Counted from the stretch's first letter, positions 1 to 12,333 are shown. The stretch: 64,000 nucleotides of DNA from Actinomucor elegans (GCA_026027325.1 JAMSLZ010000005.1:2232001-2296000); one strand, 5' to 3'. Numbers and translations are program-made. Notes: a model not told the origin generated them from the sequence alone.

Positions 1-512
1 TTCCGCTGCCATTGGTTCATCTTCTGAAGGTTCACTTGTGTGATCTGATTTCTTGTATTCTTTGACTTCAGGCGAATCATCACGGTTGGGTCGAGCAGGG
101 CGGGGTCTAACAAGCTCGCCATACGCAGTTTCTAAAGGAGCATTGAGTTCTGCCAAGATGGCTTGAGAACGGGGATCATCTTCTTGAATAATACTGCCTA
201 AAAGTGCTTCCAATCGATGTAATCTTCCTTCAATTGCTTCGATATAGCCTTTAGGTGGACCTCTCTATGGACAGGTTAGCTGTGCTTAATGATTCAAAGA
301 AGTGCGTACCTTCTTGGTTGATTCTTTGTATGTACAAGGTAAACTGAGAGCAACACAGTTACTACAGACTGGTTTTGCTCCGTCACATTTTACTTTCTTT
401 CGTCGACATTGCTCACTGAGTTAGACATTTGGTTAATCAAAGTACATTACAGACATAGGCGCGTTTACCATGCTTTGCTGACACGCTGACGTTTATGGGA
501 CTCTTCAGGCAT
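1..512 (-). CDS. Zn2Cys6 transcription factor, N-terminal part (runs off the window)
   Basis: This is the start of a fungal binuclear zinc-cluster DNA-binding protein. Exons read 512-469, 415-310 and 264-1, all in frame; the gene continues beyond base 1. The protein begins MPEESHKRQRVSKAC. Cys residues are spaced C-x2-C-x6-C-x6-C-x2-C-x6-C, with the basic stretch CRRKKVKCDG between the second and third. After a short linker comes RGPPKGYIEAIEGRLHRLE, the linker and coiled-coil dimerisation start usual for this family, then an acidic, Ser/Pro-rich stretch. The first intron splits the codon of the first cluster Cys, so both exons are needed for the motif. The family binds CGG-type half sites in the nucleus. 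The regulated pathway cannot be told because the middle homology region lies outside the window. Confidence 0.9.
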
Positions 513-631
513 TTTTTGTAAAAAAGTAAAAGAAAGAAAAACGAACAATTGAGAGATTTTTTTTTTCACTATTTATCGGGTTTGGATTTGACTTGCCAGG
601 CCATATATAGGCGATTTGTGTCATTTTATTA

Positions 632-1441
632 TTATTTTTTTGAATAACCAGCACAGGTCCACATTATTAGCTTCCATACAATAGCTATGCCAGCCAATCC
701 AGCCACGACTATACCGCCGTAAAACATACCATCATGTAATACTTTACTACAAATAGTACCGCAAGCAGATTGGGCTTGTTCAATCATATCACCACATTGA
801 TTATTACATTTGTCGGAAACTATTTTGGCTGCAATCATTAGAGCAATACCAGCCGCCAGAAATGCGCAACTGATTAACAGACAAAAGAATGAACAGCATG
901 TGATAGCAGGATTATAGCAGCAGCAGCAGTTATTTCGTGGTTTTTCTTCATGTGGTCTATAGCGATAGGATTCAGGTTCGTTTTCAGGTGGTGGCATTGG
1001 TTTAGAAACAGCGTAGGTAGCAGTTGGAGCACCATAATACACGCCACTTGCTTCAGCTGCTTCGTGTTCCTTTTTGATCTTTTCAATTCTTTTTCGTTCT
1101 TTTCTACTTGGTTTTTGATCTGATGCCATCATGGGTATTTTCTCTTCTTCTTCTAGCTTGACTGATGAATTAGTTTGTAGAGGCACTGGTGATTGACTTT
1201 GTTTCAAGTATTCTTCTCGCTCTTGCCGTAAATATGAGTCTAATGGTTGATCATTTACACCTTGGATATGTCTTTCTTCGTCATTATAATAGGGCTCAGA
1301 TGGATAATAGGCATTGACTGGTGGATGAGCGATGGCTGGAGGAGGACTATACATATCATTATAATAAGGTTGTTCTGGTTCAAGTGGAGGAGGTGGAGGA
1401 TATTGTCCAGCAAAAGGATCACGACTGTTATTATTGTTCAT
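632..1441 (-). CDS. Pro/Tyr-rich membrane protein, two C-terminal TM segments
   Basis: I do not recognise a named family. The ATG at 1441 (MNNNNSRDPFAG) is preferred over a longer reading that would add a hydrophobic leader encoded by the T-rich upstream DNA, because a TATA-like box lies about 55 nt upstream. The 269-residue protein has a Pro/Tyr-rich N-terminal half with two PYYND repeats, a charged middle (KPSRKERKRIEKIKKEHEA), a run of four Cys followed by two more just before the first membrane segment, and a second hydrophobic segment near the end. The Cys run could be palmitoylated and the PPPPP/PxxY-like stretches could bind SH3 or WW domains; both are inferences. It lies 119 bp from the start of the zinc-cluster gene, same strand. 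No introns seen. Confidence 0.7.
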   Translation of the reverse strand: MNNNNSRDPFAGQYPPPPPLEPEQPYYNDMYSPPPAIAHPPVNAYYPSEPYYNDEERHIQGVNDQPLDSYLRQEREEYLKQSQSPVPLQTNSSVKLEEEEKIPMMASDQKPSRKERKRIEKIKKEHEAAEASGVYYGAPTATYAVSKPMPPPENEPESYRYRPHEEKPRNNCCCCYNPAITCCSFFCLLISCAFLAAGIALMIAAKIVSDKCNNQCGDMIEQAQSACGTICSKVLHDGMFYGGIVVAGLAGIAIVWKLIMWTCAGYSKK

Positions 1442-1486
1442 ATTGAAAAAGAGAAAAAAAAGTATAATGATACACAATAATGATCT

Positions 1487-1501
1487 TAAGGGTTTATATA
1501 T
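1487..1501 (-). promoter_or_regulatory. TATA-like box of the membrane protein gene
   Basis: On the minus strand TATATAAACCC lies about 55 nt upstream of the ATG at 1441. Position and sequence fit a TATA element; no start site was measured. Confidence 0.45.
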
Positions 1502-3443
1502 TAAAAAAAAGGATGCTATTTTTAGTTGATCTTGGCAGGAATCTTCTGCAACTAACTCTATTCGACCTATTGCAAAATATTCGCAGCCCCATTCTGTGTA
1601 GCCTTATGATAACATAGTGCTTAGTATCTAGTTATCTTGGCAGATCTGTCTCGAGAGCATTAATAGAACCCCGTAACCAAATAAAAAACACAGAATGCGT
1701 ACTGCAGACTATCTTCTTTCATTTTCTTGGTGGAGTATAATTTAATAATGGTTGGGAGAGTCGTTGGAGTTTGTATAAAAAAAAAAAGCAATTACTTATA
1801 CCTTGAACTTTTAAGAAGGAGTTGAATAAAGGCGAAATGCATTGGGCAGCGGTGATTTAACTATTCCGAATTTTTGAGGCTCGTTTCAGATGATGTGCTC
1901 CAATAATGCGACGTTGGTATAATTAAAATTTAGATAGACCCGATGTTTCTTAATAAAGAATATATAGAATTGAAATACGCATCAATTGGTGTAATATATG
2001 ATATATTTTGTATTTAAAAAGTTCGAGTTATTCTTGAATTAAAAAAAAAATAAACGTATATTTCTAAAAGCGAGTACGAAAACTTAAATCAGATTTATTT
2101 CAGCTGCGCCAAAAGATCAACTCGACATGGTTTAACTGTTTATTTATTATCATCAACTATTGGAAATATAAAAGTTAAGTAAAATATTTATAAAATCATA
2201 GTAATAGAAAGCTAATCAGAAAACTCCTGTTGATAAAGGAGATAAATGAACAAAATAAAATAATAGATATAATGTATTTAGAGAAAAAATAAGAGATCAA
2301 ACAATTGCTCAATATATACCTAAAATGTGTATAGGTAGTGCAAGTGTCAAGGTACACCAAATAATCATATTTGGTTCGACACAAATCAAATTACCTTAAT
2401 ACCCTAGATTGTCAAACTATTTGAATCTGATTTCTAGCTTATACTATACTTTGTAGGAATGACCGCTTCATAAAATATATCTTTAGTAATGCAGAGTGCA
2501 TACGCATCTTTTTCGTATTTTCCAGAAATAAAAAGTACTGTTTATTATAAGTATAGAATTATGCCACACGATATTGGACATAATTTGTATATAATCAATA
2601 ATTTAGTAATATTCTTTACGGTCATTTTAAGCCTTATGATTCACAATAAAGCCATGTTCAAGCTGTATTCAATTCTAAGGAATTGAATTGTACTTCTTTA
2701 AAAAAAAGCTACCTAAATACATATGATTGGTCGTCGGCCCTTTAACATTGTTGGTCTGAACTTTTCATTGGTAATCGAGAAGCCTCTTGTTCTTTATCCT
2801 GGTCATTCTTTGAATCTAATGTTTTTTTTAATTGGCACTTCAATTCCATTTTACTGTTACAAAAATGTTTGAATAAAGGTAAAGGTATATAAAAATTGCA
2901 TTAACTGTTTTATTATACGCATAATAATATAAATATCAGCATACAATTGTGATGAATTACTAAAGTTGGTTTACGATTATATACGATTTTTTGAGTGTTT
3001 GGTTTTACAATAACATATTAGATTTTTTATAGTAAAGTAATTATAAAAAAAATATGAACGTATGCTTTATAATTTACCTCATATATGTTAATTAAAAAGT
3101 GTAACTTAAAGATGAGTTTTTTTTTATCTCAAAAGGAACGGTTAAAAAATTTATGAACAACGATCTAAATTTAACTTCCGCTGACGTTTCGACTAGCAAA
3201 CAGAGTTTTAGCAGTAAGCTGATCATCATTTAAACTCCTTAAGTTTTACTAGACTTTTCATTGGTTGGCGCTGATAGCAAATATGGCATTACTGCTTTTG
3301 ATTGGCTAAATCGTGACCAACTTTAAAAAAAAGCCTAATCTGAAAAAATCTGGTTTACTCTCGACTTTACCTACCTCACATACTCATTTTTTTGATAAAA
3401 ATATGGTAAAAGGTTCCTTTCTCTTTATTTTTATTTTCTAACA
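1502..3443. other. Intergenic, no gene seen
   Basis: AT-rich DNA between two divergently transcribed genes, with only short chance ORFs. Paired ATTGG boxes occur at 2726/2767 and 3260/3301; the second pair lies about 145-185 nt upstream of the proposed start of the C2H2 gene and could serve its promoter. Confidence 0.6.
3260..3305 (+). promoter_or_regulatory. Paired CCAAT boxes (ATTGG orientation)
   Basis: ATTGG at 3260 and again at 3301, 41 bp apart, upstream of the C2H2 factor. The first has the extended form seen at several other intergenic sites (complement GCGCCAACCAAT). CCAAT boxes are bound by the Hap/NF-Y complex in fungi; the role here is inferred. Confidence 0.4.
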
Positions 3444-5047
3444 ATGCTAAAAAACGGTATTTATTCGGCTTGTTTTCATGTAATATAGTATCAATCAGTG
3501 TACGGCTACGGTCAGTCATCGCAGCAACCACAACGTCAGCAACCACAACGTCAGCAACCACAACAGCAACAGCAACCACAACGGCAACAGCAGCTGCAAG
3601 GACAGCTTTCACCACCACAACAATACGCTTATAGCCATCAAAGCTATTCCTCAAGTGATAATCATAATAATACAAGTTTACCTACTTATAACTCATACAT
3701 GTCTTCACAACAGAAGCATTCAAACAAGAATAGTCCAATTATTTCACATGAAAAGATCGATTCTTCTCATTTAAACCATAAATCTAGAGAGGAATTCCAA
3801 CAGAAGAAGCAACAACAGTATTCTTATAATAGTTCTATTCGTGATGTTCCTTCATCACAACAAATCAATTCCCCTAATCAATCTAATTGTAACAGTTTTC
3901 ATACTGCACCTGTTTACGGTCATATGCATTCTTCTCCTGCTACTTCTCCAATACAACCGCAACCGTATACACTTAATAACAATGGTCATGGCGGCTTGTG
4001 TTCTGTAAGAATTAGCTTTCTAAACAATTACTTAATCAAATTTATTGACGCGTCATTACTCTATTAGCAGGACATCGTTGCCGGTTTGACTCAAGTTACC
4101 AACAATAATGCTTCAAACCGAAATGTACATATAAATAACTCGAATAATAATAATCAAATACCTACGTTGCCTCCTCTGAGCGCATCCTCACCTCAGTTAA
4201 ACACCAATACGATGAACAGACCTCGAGAAAGGTGGATTTCTGATGAAGTAAAGATGACAAGGTATAGTACCTAGCAGCATTTCTTGTTATTTGGTTACTG
4301 ACAGTGCAATGTATAAGTAGACCTTTCGTAGATAATAATACCATGATACCTCCTCCTTCACCCCAACAACCAGACCCTTCAGTATTAATACAATACCATA
4401 ATGTCAGCCATCAGAATAATCGTGAAGACCGCAGGTTAATATCAACACCTTACTGTATTCCGCAACAGCAAAGGCAGCATCAGCAGCAAGTTCTAGATGT
4501 ATTTACAAGTCCATCCAATCATAGTACAGACATTGGCCCCTATGGCTGCGGTGTTACGGGTTGTTTTGCTAGCTTCTCAGCATCTAATGGTCTTTTTGCT
4601 CATATGAAAGAAGTTCATAAAAACACAGCCGAGATCTATAAGCCTTATCGATGCGCTATGCCAACCTGTCCCAAGCGATACAAGAACATCAATGGATTAC
4701 AGTATCATTTAAGAGAAGCGAAAGGATCGTCGGGACATGGCCATGTGGCTAGTAATGAAAAGAACACTCATCTGAGACCATACCAATGTCAAATATCTGG
4801 TTGTAAAAAGGCTTACCGTACTGCTAACGGATTACAGTACCATCATCTTCATGGACACGTCAAAGGCCCCCCTCTACAACATATAGTCAATACTTTGCAA
4901 GAACAGCAATATCAGTTAAGAATGCAACAGCATCAACAAGGCGCATCTTTGCAATCCATACAAGCTCATAATCGTTATGCTGAAGCACAAAATCAAACTC
5001 AAGCTCAACAGAGAACCGGATACCATACATGGGAGCAGACCGAATAG
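3444..5047 (+). CDS. C2H2 zinc-finger transcription factor, SFP1-like fingers
   Basis: Exons proposed: 3444-3456, 3499-4004, 4071-4261 and 4321-5047, giving 478 residues. The first exon is a 13-nt micro-exon (ATG CTA AAA AAC G) that joins in frame to the exon starting at 3499; no other upstream ATG near enough fits, so the start is the weakest part. The N-terminal 350 residues are Gln, Asn and Ser rich. Three C2H2-type units follow: YGCGVTGCFASFSASNGLFA with H-x4-H; YRCAMPTCPKRYKNINGLQY with His; YQCQISGCKKAYRTANGLQY with H-x3-H. The NGLQYH signature in fingers two and three resembles the Sfp1 family, nuclear regulators of growth and ribosome genes in yeast. The tail is again Gln-rich. The last intron has two in-frame acceptors 3 nt apart. 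Exact orthology is uncertain. Confidence 0.82.
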
Positions 5048-7942
5048 ATTTGTCACTCGGAGATCAATGGGGCGTTTATCAAGACACAACCAACTTTAGA
5101 TAATCGAGTCAAGTTGCTAACAAATAAAACGCGCTTTTGAAGTCTTTTTAATATCTGCTAGTGTTTTTGTATGACTATAAAAATTGGTTGATTGGAGAGG
5201 ATGGTTTCTTTTATACTTTGTCGGGGATTAATTTTATTTACCTTAGTTTGTTTGTTGATATATAGGCAATTTTATTTGTGGTTACATCATAAATTATCTA
5301 TATTTGCTTGTAGCGTCTGATATCTAACGGTCATTCTACATAGGGTAGCTCATTTTATATTTGAGCTGCCGATCAAATGCGATTTTTGGCCGAGATTGGT
5401 GAGGGATCTGTAGATTCATAGATCCAGCCTACATGAACGGCTAGTAGTTTACTACCAGTTATCAATATATTGCATATACATATTTTAATTTAGTTAAAAA
5501 TGATAATATCTTTAGATGTTATAAGTTCTGAGAAAATCATGATGAGAATCATTTTCTTCATAGAGATTTCAGGGATCTGGTGACCAGTACTCTTCTCAAA
5601 AGCTCAAGACTATGCGAGAAATCGTTGAGAATACTTCTGTAGAATCAGTATGATCAAGAAGGTGCAATAGATACGGTGTATTCATGTCCATTACTCTCTC
5701 CCTTATACTAGTAAATACATTAAACGTGTGTGTCACACCTGCAGAGCTCCATGCATAAAAATGGAAAAAAAAGTTCTTGTAAATAACATGGATCATTTGT
5801 GTTTAAACGGCTATTAATCTCACTCGGAAACAGAATTTAATAAGAAAATACGTATCCAAATAATCTTTAAGACCTGTACTTTACAAATATATATTTTTTC
5901 GTCATAAATCTTTACATTGTTGAATTAAATGAATTGTTTTAAGTTTACTAAAACAAGCCCTCTTTGACGAACTCCATTGACAGCAACAATAGGTGCCTTG
6001 AAATAAGACTTGATAAGATAACTAAGTACATGCTGTGTATTATAAAGCTAAAGAAATTGATTAAAAATAACGTTTATTGAACGAAATATATAATGGAACC
6101 ATTTGTTCTGCTTTTAGAGAATAGCATTTAACTAAAAATTCGCTTAATCACAACGGCATTATAGAAGGCTCTCAATCATTTATTTTCAAACTATTACTTA
6201 TTAACGCATATAATCTCAATCATTACCATCACCATCATCAGAATGATGTGTCTTTTGTTTTAGAAACGTTTCAAGAAGAAACCCATAATTTCAAGTTAGC
6301 AGTTTGTGTTTCCTTTGGAATTTAGTCCTTTGCAGTTAGACATTGAATCTATGAATCTATGAATCGCCTTGATGTGTTTTGATTATCAAAATGTTTTGAG
6401 TGCATATATAGTTTATTATCATTGGTTGTAGACAAAAAGATTGCGCTTTGGACGACGTAAAAATGATAATGTATCTTATATATCAAAACTCTCAAGTATT
6501 TAAGCTGTAGAGAAAGTTCAAATTTTCGGTTGAATAGTAATTAATAATATCTTCTATGGAATAAATTATAGAAACGAAATATTCTCAAATTTTCTTTATT
6601 ATGAATTGAGCAGGTTTGTACATTAAAAAGTATGGATTCAAGGCGACTGCTTTGTCTTTATACAATAGATATTAATTGTTTATGTACTCGAGTTATGGCT
6701 GCATTTTAATGATCCAAAAAGCACATTTTATCAATATTACTTCAGTTAATTAAAATGAGATTTGCTTTGTTATGTATGCCATAGGATTTTTCGAAAACTT
6801 TGTTAATACATGCTGCGCGTGTTTAGAAAAAATGAGTCCTAAGGTGGTGGAAGAGGCCAAATTATACTCTTCCTATTGGGTAAACTTCAGTTTCAGCATG
6901 TTAAATCACTACCGCCCAATCAAAAAGCGCAGAATTTCACAGTGGTGGAGTATCTTTGTACTGGTTTCTTTCAGCGGCATGAAGAACATATATTAGAGGA
7001 GTAATTTCTAATACTGCATTGTTTTGTGTTATTCCAACTATATACTAGTGCGTTTGAGGTCTTACAAAAGTTATCAATCCGAGTTAATAAAAAAAAAAAA
7101 TAAGCTTGCAGAAACCCAAATTTCGGTTTAGTAAAACTGTTGATCTTCAACAGGCGAACGACTAAATCAGGAATAGGATCATATTGTCAAAGATCCAAGT
7201 ATAACGATCTAACGCGTGTTTAAAACATCATTTACAAGTTCCAAGTGCACACCAGAGTTATAAGGGCACTTATCTATTGTATTAGAAGAGTTTCCTCAGG
7301 TATCTTGATATTCTTTAGTATATAGTCATGACTAGTCGGTTTATTCTGCAATATAGAAAAAAATTTCTATTGAGGCTTTACATCAAATTATTACCTGAAA
7401 AACAAGTAGTTCTTGGTTTTTGTTTTGAAAAATATGGGGTTTTATGACTTTCGACAGATAGGTTTACTATCCGAAACGTTGGTTATTATGGACATTAAGA
7501 ATTTGAAAGTTTGATGCGTATGCGGTTGCTATGACGATTTGATTTAACTAGTTCAGAATAGAGCGCCTAATCAACTTTTTTGCCCACTGATATTAATCCG
7601 AAAAAAATAAATAAGCCTCTTTGACTATGCTAATAAAAAAAAAAAAAAAAACCGAAAGATACTACGAAAAAAGCTCGGGGACATTCAAATAGCGTATGAT
7701 TTATAAGAATACACAAATATATACCATTTGTATTACTCGAGAAAGACAGTTTATATTGTGTAAGGGAGAAAGAGAATACAGTCATCTTTATCAGGCATAG
7801 TTATATCAGAATAGTGGCATCATACAATAGCACCTTTTTTTGAATTTTTTCAAGTGTCGGATGAACTTTTTGTGCGGCCAAACCACTCCAGTGAGATCTT
7901 TTTTATTAGTCGAAAAATACTACTCTTCTCTGATAACAGTAT
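5048..7942. other. Intergenic, no convincing gene
   Basis: About 2.9 kb of AT-rich sequence. A 74-codon open frame at 6772-6996 (+) has no recognisable motif or coding context. A poly-A run lies at about 7637-7652. Confidence 0.55.
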
Positions 7943-9558
7943 ATGAGTCAAAAGCCTCCCTCACCCTTCCTTGGTCAACAAAGGCCGAGATCTAATAGTG
8001 TCATCAGACTCAAATCAAGCCAAAATTCACCTGTACAGTCTCCAACACAACAGCAACTTCAACAACAGCAAAAACAAAACTTTAAGCGGTCAATGAGCGT
8101 CTCGGAAGGTCTTCACGTCAAATTACCTGTTCTTCATCACTCAGAATCAGCCGAAGCCTTTCCTTATTCTCCAATCTCGCAAACTACAACCAGCAATATA
8201 TGTCCATCTGAATCGAATTGGGCAAATAAATATGATGATTTCGATATTGGAAAGCCCATTGGTAAAGAAATCATTTCGAATTGGATCATTTTTCGAAAAA
8301 AAAAGTACTAATCAAGTTGGTATAGGTTATGGATCTTCAGCAGTTGTGTATGAAGCAGTATATAAACCATTGAAAAAGAGAGTAGCCATCAAAATGATTG
8401 ATCTGGATATGTTTGAACGTAATCAAATCGATGAGCTTAGGGTATTTATTATACAGCTTTACACTTTACAAATTGGCTAATCTCTATTTTAAAGCGTGAG
8501 ACTGCATTAATGGCCTTATCAAAGCATCCTAATGTTTTACGTGTGTATGGATCATTTGTGAATGGATCGAAATTGTATATTGTTACACCTTATTTAGCTG
8601 CCGGATCTTGCTTGGATATCATGAAAACTGCCTTTCCAGAAGGTCTTGATGAAATCTCAATTGCTACTATCCTTAGGCAGGCTTTAGAAGGTCTAATTTA
8701 TCTGCACAAAAACGGCCATATTCATCGTGACGTGAAAGCTGGTAATTTGCTAATGGATCAACAAGGCACTGTACTTTTAGCAGATTTTGGCGTATCTAGT
8801 TCTTTAACTGAAAACGGCGATGTTAGAAAAACATTTGTAGGTACACCTTGTTGGATGGCGCCTGAGGTTATGGAACAAGCTGGCTATGATTACAAAGCTG
8901 ATATTTGGAGTTTTGGCATTACGTCCTTGGAATTAGCTACAGGCCACGCTCCTTTTGCCAAGTTTCCTCCAATGAAAGTTCTTATGATGACTTTATCCAA
9001 TGCCCCACCTACGTTGGATAGAGAAGGTGGAAAACACAAGTATTCTAAAGCGTTTAAGGATATGATCGACAGTTGTTTACAAAAGGATCCAAGCAAAAGA
9101 CCTTCAGCAGAGAAACTCTTGACGTTTCCTTTTTTCAAACAAGCAAAAAAGAGAGACTATCTGATAAAGACCATCTTGTCCAATACTGTCCCCTTAGATC
9201 AAAGACCCCACAAAAAGGTACCTCAGAAGCATATCTCATTTGAAAGTACAGAACAATGGGATTTTGATACCCTCTCCGATGAAGAAGCAGATTCTCACCC
9301 CAAGAAGCCTGAAACGCCTAGCATCATCTCGCCAACTACTACACCGCTTGAACGTTCCAGATCAATGGTTCAGTTTGAGGATTGCCCTAAACCAGTACAT
9401 ATTGACAGAACAAAATCCACAAATGTATCACCCATTACATCAGATGTTGAGCCAATACCTGTGAAAAAGCATATTTCTTTTGGTGAAGCTGTGATAAGAG
9501 ATCCTCCACTTGGCCGAACGGTCATGTCACCTCTAGTGGAAAGCCCACCCCCTGTTAC

Positions 9559-9630
<72 letters not shown>

Positions 9631-11250
9631 AGCTCATGAGCCCATTCTTACTTCTACACCCATCGCTCAAACACCAGGTTCATCAGTCTCATTTGCAGCT
9701 ACACCTCCTGCATATGCTCCACCTGTATTGCATAGTGCACCTCTATCAAAAAAGTCAAGATTTGTAATAGAAGATGCCACACCTACTACACAACAGCTTC
9801 TTTCTGCAGAATCACCTTCTTCTGACTCACCCATTTCGAATGCATCTCCTGCTATTGATATTGAGAGTGTAGGTTTGGGTATATTGACCACGCCTTCTAT
9901 TCAGAACTCCAACACAATTCCTGGTGCAACAACTACCGCATCAGCAGGCGCACCTACCGTTGCTACCGTTGCTGCTAATGCTGCTGCTGTAGCTGCCAAT
10001 ATTAGTAACAACAGCAATACACTACAAGAAGGTGAGTTCAAAAAGGGTCGCTTCAGCGTAAATCAAACTCCCAATCGAGCTACCACGCCTGCTGTTGAAG
10101 AAGCCAGCTACATCAACTCTCCTTATGGTAACGAAAAGCCTACCCAACTCGAGTATAAACCCACACCAATGTCTCGTGCCGCCAGTCAAGACAGTTTCCA
10201 AGAACGCAAATCTCGCTTCGAAGTCAAGCATAGTAATACCAGCGGCACCAACATGCAAACACCAATTTCGGTCACCAGCACACCTATCGAACCAAACACA
10301 CCTATGCAAAGTCTACCTTTGACTCGCGAAAACTCCAACACATCGGCTTTATCACGCGATAGCTCTATGAATAACAGTAAGGTTAGCCGCTTTTCGATCG
10401 AGAAGCCAGAGGCAGCAGTTGTAGGGCCTTGCTGTGAGTTGCCAGCAGCTTTGGTATCAACTATGTCTCCCGAATGCCGTAAAAAGGGTAGGTTCGAGTT
10501 AACCGGAGGATCAAATACGCCTAGCGAATCAGGTGGAAGTAACAGACAGGATACATCCCACATGGATTCACCTCAGTCAACTGTAGCGCCTTCGCCTGCT
10601 ATTTCACCTTGTAGTTCATTATCAAGAGGGCAAGCACATCGCATTCTTGACTCTTCCATGTCACATATGGTGTATTCACACATGGAGTCTTTGATTAAAC
10701 AAACAGAAATTCAAAAGAATATGCTACATGATTTATTGGTGACAATGCCGTTAATATATGGAACCAACAGTAATAATAGTCCCCAAAGTATCCTAACCCG
10801 AAGTCGAACTATATCCGATAGTAAAAAACCTGCTTTTACTCATAATGAAGAAGTGTATCAAAAGTAAGTACTATGAGCTATGCGTATGGAAGAATTAAGG
10901 AAAATTAATCCTGCTCTGTAATTCCTAGGGCTCCTACTTCAAATCCGTCAACTAGTACCAACGTATCATCCTCTCTAACAAATGAGATTAATGTTACTAT
11001 TGAACATCTGCAACAGCTTCTTTTGAGCTCATCAAAAGAAAAAGAAAGATTAGCGAAAGAGAATGAAGAGCTGAGAAAGGAAGTGGATCGATTAAAAAAG
11101 AGTCAACAACAGCAGCAGCAGGGAAGTTTATTGAAGAAACCTTCAATAGAACCTTCTCAATACGACCAACAATCAGAAAAAACCTCTTCTATTGCGCCGG
11201 AAGCAACTAGTACAACAGCAAATACACATCAACAAGACAAGGCTTTGTAA
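7943..11250 (+). CDS. FRAY/OSR1-type Ste20 (GCK) kinase with RFxV-motif tail
   Basis: Exons 7943-8261, 8317-8441, 8495-10863 and 10929-11250 give 1044 residues. The first intron carries TACTAATCAAG, a textbook branch site and acceptor. The kinase domain (about residues 95-370) shows the glycine loop IGYGSSAVVYE, AIKMIDL with the catalytic Lys, HRDVKAGN, ADFGVSS and the activation segment TFVGTPCWMAPEVME, all close to animal SPAK/OSR1/Fray. A WDFDTLSDEE stretch after the kinase resembles the acidic PF1 region. The long tail is Ser/Thr/Pro rich with homopolymeric Thr and Ala runs, five RF-x-V/I/L motifs (RFVI, RFSV, RFEV, RFSI, RFEL) and a final coiled coil (SKEKERLAKENEELRKEVDR) before poly-Gln. 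I see no CCT/PF2 domain. Animal relatives control ion cotransporters and osmotic response downstream of WNK kinases; the fungal role is unknown. Confidence 0.93.
9556..9627 (+). repeat. Coding ACT and GCT triplet repeats (poly-Thr then poly-Ala)
   Basis: Inside the tail of the kinase an almost pure ACT repeat (9556-9597) runs directly into a GCT repeat (9598-9627), coding Thr and Ala tracts. Such arrays change length by slippage without shifting frame. Confidence 0.9.
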
Positions 11251-11510
11251 TTTAGTGATGCTCTGTTTTTTTTTAATCTTTTATCGCTCTGGTTAGATGT
11301 TTAAAAGGTCATTCATCATCAAAAAATATTCTAATAAATACTTTTTTTCTTGTATAAAACAACGAGAATGAGTGTACAATGAATCGGCCTTGGTACGAAC
11401 ATGATGACCATCTGTTACGACAGCCATCATTTGTTCAAAAATATTTTCGGATAACAAGTTCATTTACCAAAATCAACTACTTAATAAAGGGTTTCAATAG
11501 ATGCAGTGGT

Positions 11511-11583
11511 TCATTCCAAGCATGGATTACTTGTCAGATGCGGCATCATGCTGAAATAAATCGATAAATCTATAGGTCCATGA
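11511..11583 (+). repeat. Dispersed repeat copy, orientation A
   Basis: Matches the motif read as CATTCTGAACATGG then ATTACTTGTCAGATGCGACAT; this copy has TCATTCCAAGCATGG and TTACTTGTCAGATGCGGCAT. Confidence 0.55.
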
Positions 11584-12273
11584 TCTTCTTTATATAAAAT
11601 ACATAGAGTACCACTTTTTTTTTATACATTCAAAGTACAAATCTGATTGGAGAGCTACAGATCAATAATAGATAATTATATTCTCTTTCTTATGTAGAGA
11701 ATGCTTTCATAGATAAATATATGTATTTGCTCAGCTGTTGTAAATAGGTTAACTAGTTATAGATCACTGCCTTCACATCAATTCCTTATAAAGCGCTAAA
11801 CAAGCTCTTAATTTTATGATCAACTATTAGGCTTTGTATTTGACCCTCTCCCTTCCAAAAACTCTAATATTTAAACTTTTTCTTATTATTTATATAGGCT
11901 ATGTGTACATGGATAGATAAGCGTTTTATGTTTTGCTTTCTGTGTACTCTATCACAGGAAACCTGCACTCTTAATACCCAAAAAAAAACTGTCCAAGAAC
12001 TGTATATGCAATAGCAAGTTCTACGTGATCATAGTTACTACATACCAACTATTTTCCAAACGGTAGCTGAGTTATTTGTCATTTTGATGGAGGTCAACAG
12101 AAAGTAGATTCATTAAAAAAAAAAATGGCGCGCTAAAATAGGTGGCTTTATTGAAGCATCTTTCCAAAGAAACCTTTTTACGATACTTTGCGATATGCTT
12201 CAATTCTAGGCAGATAATGTTACATAATAACAAATAATATTTTATCCTTTCATTCTATCAAACTAGTTTGATT

Positions 12274-12333
12274 TAGACTTGATCAATAGGTCTTTCAGCT
12301 AATACCAATTCAGTGTCGCATCTGATAAATGTC
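12274..12333 (-). repeat. Dispersed repeat copy, orientation B (diverged)
   Basis: Contains GTCGCATCTGATAAATGT, the complement of the repeat core, preceded by a GATC-rich stretch as in other copies. Confidence 0.4.

Noticed and set aside
3376..3675. 99-codon minus-strand ORF rich in Val/Ala
   Set aside because: It is the complement of the CAA/CAG-rich exon of the C2H2 gene.
6772..6996. 74-codon ORF (MYAIGFFENFVN...)
   Set aside because: No motif, no splice extension and no similarity I recognise; consistent with chance in AT-rich DNA.
11379..11567. 62-codon ORF on the plus strand
   Set aside because: Its second half is the dispersed repeat at 11511 and it has no coding features.
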